A stretch of 17,017 bases of DNA. Origin: Podochytrium sp. JEL0797. Taxonomy: Eukaryota; Chytridiomycota; Chytridiomycetes; Chytridiales; Chytriomycetaceae. The stretch lies in NCBI GenBank assembly GCA_027596195.1, contig JADGJG010000533.1:1-17017 (forward strand). Reading direction: 5' to 3'. The translations under genes were made by a program, and so were the position numbers. Every line of letters starts with the position of its first letter. The stretch's first letter is position 1. Positions 8,725-16,458 of this stretch are shown in pieces. Under the pieces are notes generated by a model. That model was not told the origin of the DNA. It saw only the letters and a list, made by a program, of their open reading frames with translations, and ran no database searches.

Positions 8725-10028
8725 ATGAAAACTCAAATACTTCTTTTTGCTGCCTTGACAGCAGCCTTTCCGCACGAGGAAGACACAGTTGGATCCTCCT
8801 CGCTTTCCATCAGCCGCTTCTGCACTGACTCGACCTCCTCCTTCTGCCTCGTTGCGGCACGCGAAGAGAAACTGACCACGTTCACGGCCTATTCAAAACA
8901 CGCCGGATGGATCGCCTTTGGTTCCGGCAGAGAAATGCGCTCCTCGTCGATGTTTGTCGCCTGGCAAAACCAACCGAACGTGTCCATCTCCCAGCGCTTC
9001 GGGGAGGGTCACTCACTTCCCCTCACGACAGCACACAACGTGCCCGTGCTCTTCACAACTACCTCAACCCCAGACCATGTCGCAATCCCCCCTGAATCTG
9101 CACTCTCCTTCTCCATCACAATCCCCGTATCCGCCAACATCATCAGCTCCACAGAGCCCTCCAACTTCATTTTCGCCTGGTCCGATTCACCCCCAAGCGA
9201 TCCAACCAATATCGAAAGTGCGTTCAAGATACACGATTCGTTTGGGAGGCTTCGTCTCGATGTGTCCAACATGGGTCAAGATTCATATTTTGATCAAGGA
9301 TCGAGTTCAAACAAGGATGCGGAAGGGGAAGAGAGGATCGATTTCGTGGCGTTGCATGGACTCTTGATGTTTGTGGCTTGGGCCGTGATGACTCCTGCTG
9401 CCATCTTTGTGGCTCGATACCTTGTAAGTTTATTCCGCCGGTGGGGAGGGGCACGCACGCTCACACAAATTTCCAGAAAAACAAACTCGGTTCCAACTGG
9501 TTCCCCATCCACAAATACATGTTCCTCTCCATCGCAGGACTCACCTTCCTCGCTCTCGTCTGCCTCAAAGTCGCCGAACGCCAGCAACAACCTTCCCTTC
9601 AACGCCGTCACGGCTCCGTAATCCATCCCAAAACATTCTCCCGCGCAGCCCACAAACTCGTGGGCAAACTCATCGTCCTGTTCCTCCTCCCCACTCAACT
9701 TATCCTCGGATTCGTAATCGACCACCTGTTCCAAGACGCGCGCACCAGTATTCCATGGTGGGACCGACTGCATTGGCACCTTGGCCGCACGTGTGGTGTT
9801 CTCGCCTTATTAAACCTCTGGTGGGGGTTATGGTATTACCAAGCGCCGGGGTGGGTCGTGGTTCTGTTTGTGGTGTGGGTGGTGTGGGTTGGTGGGGCGT
9901 TTTGGTGGTATGGCGAACGTGTGTTTCAAGGAGCCGTGCATCATGTCAAGAAGGTGGATTTGGGGGAAGAAGCGGGGTATGATTTTGTCGAGTCGGACGA
10001 AGACGCGGATGCGATTGAATTGCGATGA
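8725..10028 (+). CDS. DOMON-cytochrome b561 transmembrane redox protein
   Basis: Model: join(8725..9423, 9477..10028), 1251 nt, 416 aa, one 53-bp intron (GTAAGT...TTCCAG). Residues 1-16 are a short signal peptide. Residues about 30-185 form a DOMON/CDH-type heme domain with GWIAFGSGREM (candidate axial Met71), SMFVAW and HDSFGRLRLDVS (candidate axial His170). A cytochrome b561 four-helix core follows, with the expected four histidines in consecutive helices: His211 (ALHGLLMF), His245 (FPIHKYM), His292 (AAHKLVG) and His334 (HWHLGR), plus further hydrophobic segments and an acidic cytosolic tail. The family moves electrons across membranes between ascorbate- or iron-type partners; the donor here is unknown. 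The protein probably sits in the plasma or endomembrane with DOMON outside or lumenal. A run of AATAAA-like signals follows the stop near 10037-10050. Confidence 0.92.
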
Positions 10029-10145
10029 TTAAAATGATAAATAAATAATAAAAAAACAGTAATGCTTTAATTTGCGGGGCATTGGAATCTATCAAGTACG
10101 TTAAAACTTCATAATTTCTAGATTCATTTTTTTTCCCTCCCACTT
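10029..10145. terminator. Convergent 3' region with polyadenylation-like signals
   Basis: The 117 bp separate the convergent stops of the b561 gene and the 191-aa gene. On the plus strand, overlapping AATAAA motifs occur near 10037-10050. On the minus strand, AATTAAAGC lies near 10066-10074. Both 3' untranslated regions must be short or overlapping. Confidence 0.45.
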
Positions 10146-11019
10146 TCATCTCCCCTTCACGGACGACTTCATAGCGTTCGCAGACAGCAAACAAAACGGT
10201 TCACACTCCTCATCCCTTTTCGTGGGTTCTCCCGCCGCTTTACCCTTTCCAGCTTCTTCGTTCACAATGAACCCGTTGGCCGTGAAATCGTGGCGATGCG
10301 TGCTCGTGAGACGCACTTGCTCGACTTGCTGTTCGTTTACTTTTTGTTTAACGGGGAGGCCGAGGCGGCGACGGAAAATGATTTCGGCGTCCTTTTTTTT
10401 GGGAGGGGTGTGTTGTGGCGTGTCAATTGAAAAATCGGAGCGAAAAAATAGGCAACGGCTTGCGGGGAGAAACGAGCGGAGCGAGGCATAGTAGCAAGGA
10501 AGGGTGAAGGAAACGGAAAGAAAGGGCGGTTTGTTACCTCAAACTCCAAAAACGAAACATGATCAACACCCGCCCCAAACGCCCCCGACCGGATCGGACG
10601 TTGCGGGTGGGACCTCGGGTCCTTCTTTTTGGGCTCGAAATCGGACGCGGCGGTGGTCGCAAAGAGGCCGTTGTAGCCGTAGTTCCAAATGTCTTCGCTT
10701 TCGCGGTGGCCGGAGGATCCGAACGCGGGTCGACGTTTGCCGAGGTTGGCTGAGTGCGGTAAAATATATTAGTATCGGGGAAGCGAGAGAGAGAGAGAGA
10801 AGAGAAGAGGGAGAGAAAAAGAAGGGTGCGTGTAGATTACCCGCGTCACGAGAATTGGGGCTCGCGGGGCGGTCTTGGAAAAAGGACATTAGCTTCCAGG
10901 GAGATTTTCTGCAAATCCGGATTTCATTTCTCACAATTGTCGTGATTAAAAAAACGGATATCAAGAGTGTTGGGAGCAATAGGGCTGACAATCGGCTCAT
11001 CCGCCGCCGCGTGTCCCAT
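10146..11019 (-). CDS. Unidentified 191-aa protein, four exons
   Basis: Model: complement(join(10146..10391, 10538..10749, 10841..10873, 10935..11019)), 576 nt, 191 aa. I do not recognise the family. All junctions keep phase: introns are 61 bp (branch GCTAAT, CCAAG acceptor), 91 bp (branch ACTAAT) and 146 bp, and the second exon is only 33 nt. The protein starts MGHAAADEPIVSPIAP and is Pro/Arg/Asn-rich with little predicted fold. It has an aromatic patch EDIWNYGYNGLF, then two copies of a [ST]TxxxDF motif (TTAASDF and STHRHDF), DHVSFLEFEDAEIIFRRRLG, and a charged tail. Repeated short Thr/aromatic motifs in a small basic protein recall axonemal microtubule inner proteins, but that is a guess. 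The start could lie further upstream, because open minus-strand frames continue beyond a G-rich tract. Confidence 0.6.
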
Positions 11020-12657
11020 TGTATCCGCGAAACCAAGTCTTCCCCCCCTCCCCCCCCCCCCCCGTCAGAGGAGCACCATCACCACCCCACAAAACAACCT
11101 TCTCCATGCAACTCCGCTTATTCGCACAGCTCGACCACAAGAGTCCTTCATCCGGCGATGTGTGAGGCGTTCCGGGATTCGGTCGAGAAAAGCCCTTTCC
11201 ATGCCGTCCACTGATCCTGTGGTGATGGGAATGAGGGAGAGGGAGGATGTGAAGTCTTTGGAGAGGTTGGCAGTGAGCCGTGTCAAATGATAAGCCACGG
11301 GAAATTGGGCGAGACTCGGAGAAAAAAACTGGCGTCGATTGCTTTGTTGGATACACCGAAAAAATAAAAGGCAGACCCCCGCCATTCGGTAAACCCAAAT
11401 ACGCGAATAATTGTTTTGCGCTTTGTTCATTCTTGTTCATGGGCAAGCGCGAAACGTTTTTAGACGCGACTCGGACACCAAAGAAATGCCGCGCATACTG
11501 GATTCCGATACCCGCACGATGACTGACCGAGTGACACACTCCGATTCGGATCGATAGAATAGTTCGTACAATGGGGAAAAAGGTTGAGTATCCGAGAACA
11601 CTGTGTGCTGCAGCAGGAGGTTAATTGGCCTGGTCAGCCGACTCGGTCGTTCCTGGACACTGGAGAGAGGCCCGACACGAGATCCGCGGGCAATCTATTT
11701 GCTTTCAAGGTGATTGGTGGGGCATTTCACGTCACAACGAATTTTCGACGCGCAGAACGCGGGGTGGAATGCGACCCACGCTGCGATCCTCGCTGCATCG
11801 ACGCCCACACCAGCTCCAGGAGGAAGCAACAAATGATACACGTATTTAAACACTTTATTGGGTTGATGAAACGCGAAAATAAGATATTGTGGTTCTTCGT
11901 TGGTTTCATCAAACGACACGCTCGCCGCGATCTTCGCGACACGGAGCGATCCAGAGGTAATTTAAAACGATTTAAGAGCAATAAGAAGTCTTAATTCATC
12001 TGCAAACGCGAAAGAAACCAAAAAAAACAAAAATCAGACTAAAAAATAAAAGCAGATCTGGGCATTGGTTTCGGAGAGGAGACTCTCCTACTCACAACGG
12101 ACGCCGCGAGAAGACTCCCAGAGAGGTCCGTCAAAACTATGATGCGGATGGGGTGATGGGGCTGTTGCTGCCCGCTCTTTAAGCCAAGGAATAATCATCC
12201 CGGAACAACACTACAGGCAAGCTAGGTATTCGAGCTGCAAGAACGCGGACCTCCCTTCCCTCGTTTCTGACAATTTTTCGACGTTAAAAGAAGTAGTAGA
12301 TGAGAAAGTAGCACGGGGACGAGGCTTGCATGTTAATTTTTTGCACGCTCCGTATTCGAGGATGAGCAGCGCAAAGGGTATCGAGATTGCAGGTTTCGGG
12401 AAGGGGTGACGCGCTCCATCGCGGTTTGAAAATATTTCTTTCGTTCTGAGCATATCTCTAACGCGTTTTTTTGTTTGTTTTGCATTTCATTTGTGACAAA
12501 AAAAGTATAAAAAAAAGGCGATAAGCGCAAAAATCCGCCCCATGATATGTCAACCGAAAAAAAGGATAGAGAGAGAGTGTGAGAGTGTGAGAGAAGGTGG
12601 GGAGGCAAAAAAAAGAGAAAAAAATAAAAGAAAAACATCCAATTATCCATTCATCAA
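11020..12657. other. 1.6-kb region without a confident gene
   Basis: It lies upstream of the 191-aa gene and downstream of the PAM2/zinc-finger gene. It contains a C-rich tract (11041-11063), long minus-strand open frames between about 11100 and 11540 that look coding-like but match nothing I know, a 136-codon plus-strand frame at 11584-11994 with a non-ATG start, hairpins at 11863-11912, 11926-11938, 12073-12088 and 12097-12131, and AG-rich/A-rich sequence from 12500 on. No tRNA, 5S, U1/U2/U5/U6 or SRP landmark was seen. Confidence 0.5.
11863..12131. ncRNA. Cluster of hairpins, possible structured RNA
   Basis: Four inverted repeats lie close together: TTGATGAAAC (11863-11872) with GTTTCATCAA (11903-11912); CGCGA/TCGCG around a 3-nt loop (11926-11938); GGAGAG/CTCTCC closing a GAGA tetraloop (12073-12088); and ACGGAC (12097-12102) with GTCCGT (12126-12131). 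On the minus strand U-rich runs follow near 12010-12050, which could act as a Pol III terminator or an Sm-like site. No known RNA family is recognised and no A/B boxes are clear. Confidence 0.2.
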
Positions 12658-15194
12658 TCACTCCACAACCACCGGCACCGCCCCCCCTTCCCCACCAACA
12701 CCCGCTTCCTTCTCCTCATGAATATAAAGACACTCCTCCCCAAACCGACACTCGGGATAGAACCGACACACCTCCGTAGGATGATAAAACCCACACCCTT
12801 CCTTCCTCTCACACCGCACCCCATCCACACACTTGACCACCGCCTCCTTCTTCCCACTCCCAGCAGCAGCAGCAGTTCCATTCGCCCCCTTCTTGTCCTT
12901 CCCAACAACAGCCACAACCCCCTTCTTTTTATCCACCTTGATAAAATCCGCCAAAGTAGGTCCACTCGGAACACCAGCCTTTTCCCCAACCAACCCAGCG
13001 GAACTCTTCTTCCCCTTCACCCCGCCCTTCCCTTTCCCCGCTGCACTCCCCATCCTTCCTTTCCCGCCCCTCGGCGCAACCGGAGCCTGATACACCACCC
13101 CTCCTTCGTACACATCATACCCGGCAGGGAACCACTGTCCCGTCACTTGGTCCCACACCATCCCGCCGACATCGCCGGTGGCTGGGGAAGGGTACATTCC
13201 CGCCGCGTCCGGGGACACCGAGGCCGTCGCGTAAGGGTTGTAAGCGTCCGTGGGGTCCGCGCCGTAGGGTGGCATCATGGCGGGCATGGTGAATTCGGCG
13301 GCAGTGGGACGGAGGTGGGTGGAGGTTGGGGAAGCTGTTTTTGTAAAAACGAGGATTAGAAACAGAAAAAAGGGAAAAAATAAATAAGAACAACTCAACT
13401 CGAAAAGGAAGGAACAAATTCCTTTGCAGTGACATTCAATTTCGTGGTCGCGGTTGTGACAACGGGTGAAGATCCCGATCCCGAACCGTTCAATGAACCA
13501 GACACCTTCTGCTCCTCCTCCTTCTTCTCCACCACCGCGCTCCCATTCTGCACAGGAACCACTTCCACCGCCTCCACAATAGAAACCACAACCTCCACCT
13601 CCGCAGAGGCAAGAATAGCCTTGTCAACCACAGGAGAGCCAGCAGCAGCAACAGCAGAACCCACAGCCGCCTTCTTCTTATTCCCAATCGCCTGCGGCTG
13701 CATCGGCCCCGCCACCATCTCCGCAGCCCGCACCTTGGGACTCTGAACCGCAGGAGACTTGGCTCTCGCGGGCGACTTGGCACCGGCTCCGGCGCGTACA
13801 GGGGACACTGATTTCACGCGAGCAACAGCAGGAGAGCTCCCGCGTTGCGGTACAACGGGAACCGCCGCCGCCGCCACCGCCGCGCGAACTGGGCTCTTGG
13901 ATTTCGTGACGCTCTCAACAGCGGCCTCCGCCGCTTTCTGCACGGGACTCTTGCTGCGTCCTCGCGATGCGACCGGTTTCTCGATCCGCGTGGAATCTGC
14001 AACGGGAACTGGAGTAGCTGCAACAATCGGGGTGGCAACGGCTGGCGTCTTTGCAACACCAGCCTTTTCGGCAGCGCAAGAAGGCGTGACTGCATCCACA
14101 ATCGGCTTGGAAGAAGCGTAAAACGGCTTGACTTCGTACATTTGGCCCGACACGCTCGGAAGTGTGACGGATTCGGTGTAAATCGGAGCGGCTTGGTACA
14201 TGGGAGTAGTAGATGTCGGAGCTAGCGTCACGGGGACAGGAACAGGCCTGGGAGAAATAGCTGGGGCAGGTTTGGCGGGAGCGGGTGGTGCAACTGCAGG
14301 AGCCGTCGTGGCAAATTCGAATGGAATCGCCGAATACAGGAAATAGGCAGCGTTGTAGTTTTGAACGTCGTACTGGTCTGGGAGCGCGAATTTCTGCTGA
14401 ACTGGAGATGTGACTGAGGGTCGACGAAGCGGTTCAGAGATTCGGATGGTTGCGGTTGTGGTTGGGGATGTGGAAGGAACGACAGAGATGGGGTGGGAGG
14501 TGACGATGGATGCGCGTTTTGGAGAGGCAGCGCGAGGAGCAGCTGTGGTAGCTGGGACCTCTGTGGAAACAGAAGAGTATGAGTTTGGGGCAAACAAGAA
14601 AAAACGAAACAATGACAAAGACAAACCATATGAGAACACATGGTCCCTAGTGGCAGCAATGGAGGCATACTTTTGCATGTTCTGCACATCGTAGTGATCG
14701 GGCAGGTAAGCGGTAGGTTTGGGCGGCGGAGTTTCGACACGTGCTGGTTTGGCAGCTGGGGCAGTGGTCTTTGGAGGAATCGAGGGAGTGGTTGGTTTGG
14801 TTTCAAGTGTTGATGCGACATTGGAGGGCACGGGAGTGGGCTTGGCAGTCTCCTTGACGGGGACAGGGTCCTTCTTTGACTCCTTGACAACCTCGTGGAC
14901 AGGATCCCTAGAATCCTCCTTCACAGAAGCACTAGACACCATGACAGGTTGACTAGACTCGTTGACAAGATCACTAGAGACTGGTTGACTAGGCTCCTTG
15001 ACGGGATTACTAGAGATGGACGCCCTAGAAACACTCTTCGGAACATCCCGGGACGACACTCTGCGCACGCGCTTCATCTTGGGCGTCTTTGGCGGCGACA
15101 CGGCAGCCGCAGCGAGAGAAGCCACGCCCGCAACACAGGCCGCAAGGGCAAACGCAAGCAGAGTAGTGCGGAGAAGTGAGTCGCTTTTGGCCAT
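12658..15194 (-). CDS. Membrane-anchored tandem-PAM2, CCCH zinc-finger protein (candidate mRNP adaptor)
   Basis: Model: complement(join(12658..13334, 13400..14560, 14627..15194)), 2406 nt, 801 aa. Order: hydrophobic segment 11-32 followed by the basic KMKRVRR, predicting a signal anchor with a cytosolic C-terminus; a 12-residue repeat (PVSSDLVNESSQ type); two LPDxYDVQN motifs; basic-flanked SP repeats (KSPVQ, KSPVR, VSPVR, KSPAR); TKLNVTAKEFVP at about 562-573, a near-perfect PAM2 motif for the MLLE domain of poly(A)-binding protein; HLRPTAAEFTMP at 583-594, a second PAM2-like motif; and zinc fingers C745-C751-C757-H761 and C766-C772-C778-H782, both C-x5-C-x5-C-x3-H as in Nab2/ZC3H14. The 65-bp intron uses a GTTGAG donor, also used at 7396. 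If it is not spliced, this would be two genes, with the finger gene starting at the ATG of MPAMMPPYG. The inferred role is tethering poly(A) mRNPs to a membrane. Confidence 0.65.
14947..15018. repeat. Two tandem 36-bp repeats in coding sequence
   Basis: Units 14947-14982 and 14983-15018 both begin GGTTGACTAG and end with CTAGAGA plus two or three bases, with several substitutions between. In the minus-strand protein they encode successive 12-residue units (SISSNPVKEPSQ, PVSSDLVNESSQ). More degenerate copies of the VKE/SxxP theme continue downstream, so this disordered region probably grew by minisatellite-like duplication. Confidence 0.75.
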
Positions 15195-15232
15195 TCTTTG
15201 ACTTGAGTTCTGAAAGAAAGGAAAAAAGAAAA
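15195..15232. promoter_or_regulatory. 38-bp gap between divergent start codons
   Basis: The minus-strand PAM2/zinc-finger gene starts at 15194 and NDUFB3 at 15233. The interval is A/G-rich on the plus strand. A minus-strand 5'-leader intron is plausible, with donor GTACCC at 15245 and a CTTTCTTTCAG acceptor near 15210. If real, the two transcripts overlap head to head and NDUFB3's start codon lies inside that intron. Confidence 0.5.
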
Positions 15233-16124
15233 ATGCCAACGGGTACCTATTCATCTCCACCTTCTCGTCTCTTCAACACTAATCACTTATTATACAGAAT
15301 TCCGTACGTAGCAACCTGTCAAAAGTAGCCCCACCTTAACACTCGCACACAGCCTACTTCCCCTTCGCCAAATTCCGCCCGCACGTCTCGTTCCTCGAAA
15401 ACAGATCGCCGGCCACTAAGGACCCGTGGGCCAAGCGAGAGCTGTGGCGCCAGGACAAGTTCTGGTCCATCCAGAAGAGAACGAAGGCCTTGTTCCCGGG
15501 CCTGGGTCTCGGATGCGTGCTGTTTGCCGGCTATCTCGCCTACGACAAGTGGTGTGTTTCTTGTTCCTAGAACCCCCCTAGTCTCGATTGCCTAGTGGCG
15601 CCTGTGCTTCTTCTGTCTGTGCATTGGATCCGGGCGTCCCAGGCACATGGCAACGAAACGAACAACGCCGCGAGCGAAGCGAGGCACAACGCCGGAGGGC
15701 CCTCTGCGTGTTTCCATGCTGGAGTGTCCATATATTGATACTATGGACGATGCGGCCTGTGATGACAAAATGGAGCCATGGAGATTGGGACCGTGATTGG
15801 GCCGCTATGCGTGCGTGCGCGCAAAAAAAGCGAGAAACGAAACGCGTGATTCCCACACCCGCCTTTGACACTACGGAAAGGCGCTCGTAATACAACGCAT
15901 ACCGAATCAATGCATCAAATCGCCTTTGGCAAAAAGCGTCCCCGAAGTTTTCCTTCCTTCCCTCGTACTTCACGAATACCCCCACCCACGACCATATATT
16001 CATATCCCTTTCTTTTATGCTATCCAGGTACTGGTCTGCCGGTCCCGGAAAGAAGGAACTCGAGTACTGGGCCAACTGGACCGAGGAGAGAAACGCGCGA
16101 TTGGCCAAGGAGCACCACCATTAA
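15233..16124 (+). CDS. NDUFB3: NADH:ubiquinone oxidoreductase B12 subunit (NDUFB3)
   Basis: Preferred model: join(15233..15242, 15298..15303, 15353..15551, 16028..16124), 312 nt, 103 aa; without the 6-nt microexon, 306 nt and 101 aa. This is a single-pass accessory subunit of the mitochondrial complex I membrane arm. What is seen: FRPHVSFLENRS, the family signature KDPWAKRELWR, then TKALFPGLGLGCVLFAGYLAYDKW as the membrane segment in the form found in fungal B12 subunits, and a short tail ending HHH, as in animal homologues. The ATG at 15233 gives MPT before the first junction. Splitting the first 110 bp of non-coding sequence into 55- and 49-bp introns around AATTCC gives normal intron sizes, and both versions keep frame. 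The last intron is 476 bp. Confidence 0.85.
15552..16027 (+). other. Long NDUFB3 intron
   Basis: The 476-bp intron (GTGTGT donor, CCAG acceptor) is about eight times the local norm. It contains a perfect 7-bp hairpin GTCCATA/TATGGAC (15726-15748), followed at 15759-15765 by GTGATGA, which matches a snoRNA C box, but no convincing D box. It also holds GAGCGAAGCGAGGCA near 15672, close to GAGCGGAGCGAGGCA near 10474 in an intron of the 191-aa gene. A minus-strand open frame (15578-16108) crosses it and resembles nothing known. Confidence 0.6.
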
Positions 16125-16458
16125 AATCTGGGGGTATGCATTCTTTTTGGGGGGCTTCTTTTCATTAGGTTCTTGTTCTCACACGCTCTCTTTTGTTTGT
16201 ACGTGTAGCTTTGGAAATTTGGTGAAAGGAAGCTTTTCTGAGATTTGGAAAATAAAACAGACACCGGAATCTCGCGATTCCACTTTAAAAGAATGGCGCT
16301 TGGAACAAAAAGGAGTCGGATATGGAAAGAGGGGGACGCTTTCCCCCTCCCCTAAATTTGAATGAACCGCGCGCGTTGAACCCCAGAGCATAGGTTTGGA
16401 TAATTCAACACGTGTGTCCTTGCTACAGCACGCGTTTCATCACGATTAGAAGTTTAAT
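16125..16458. other. Convergent intergenic region NDUFB3/ALG3
   Basis: These 334 bp separate the stop codons of two convergent genes. No ORF, RNA or repeat stands out. AATAAA occurs near 16250 on the plus strand, and ATTAAAC lies just past the minus-strand stop, so both may be polyadenylation signals. Confidence 0.5.

Noticed and set aside
7552..10028. Bacterial-type operon of the Thg1-like and b561 genes
   Set aside because: Both genes contain spliceosomal introns and the first ends in AATAAA; close spacing alone fits compact eukaryotic genes.
11584..11994. 136-codon plus-strand frame
   Set aside because: It has no ATG at its start, no recognisable motif and overlaps hairpin sequence. It is kept only as content of the gene-poor region.
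12568..12595. GA-rich repeat near 12568 and another at 10788-10815 as regulatory GAGA elements
   Set aside because: They are simple polypurine runs; the second lies in an intron where it forms a CT-rich tract on the coding strand. No evidence of a binding site.
12718..13359. 213-aa plus-strand ORF opposite the zinc-finger exon
   Set aside because: It is antisense to the C-x5-C-x5-C-x3-H coding exon and consists of low-complexity proline/histidine/serine sequence, a typical shadow of a GC-rich exon.
14561..14626. Reading straight through 14561-14626 as coding
   Set aside because: The 66 bp are in frame without a stop, but they have a GTTTGT donor, a T-rich body and a TTTCCACAG acceptor, and encode an out-of-place hydrophobic stretch. 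An intron is more likely.
15195..15260. Upstream in-frame start (MEMNRYPLAFFFF...) for the PAM2/zinc-finger gene
   Set aside because: The stretch has a good donor (GTACCC) and a CTTTCTTTCAG acceptor, so it is better explained as a leader intron. The later ATG gives a normal signal-anchor N-terminus.
15726..15850. C/D snoRNA in the NDUFB3 intron
   Set aside because: A C box (GTGATGA) is present, but no CTGA D box or terminal stem lies at a suitable distance.
15578..16108. 176-aa minus-strand ORF across the NDUFB3 intron and last exon
   Set aside because: It overlaps a conserved sense exon antisense, has no recognisable domain or splice support, and looks like a shadow frame.
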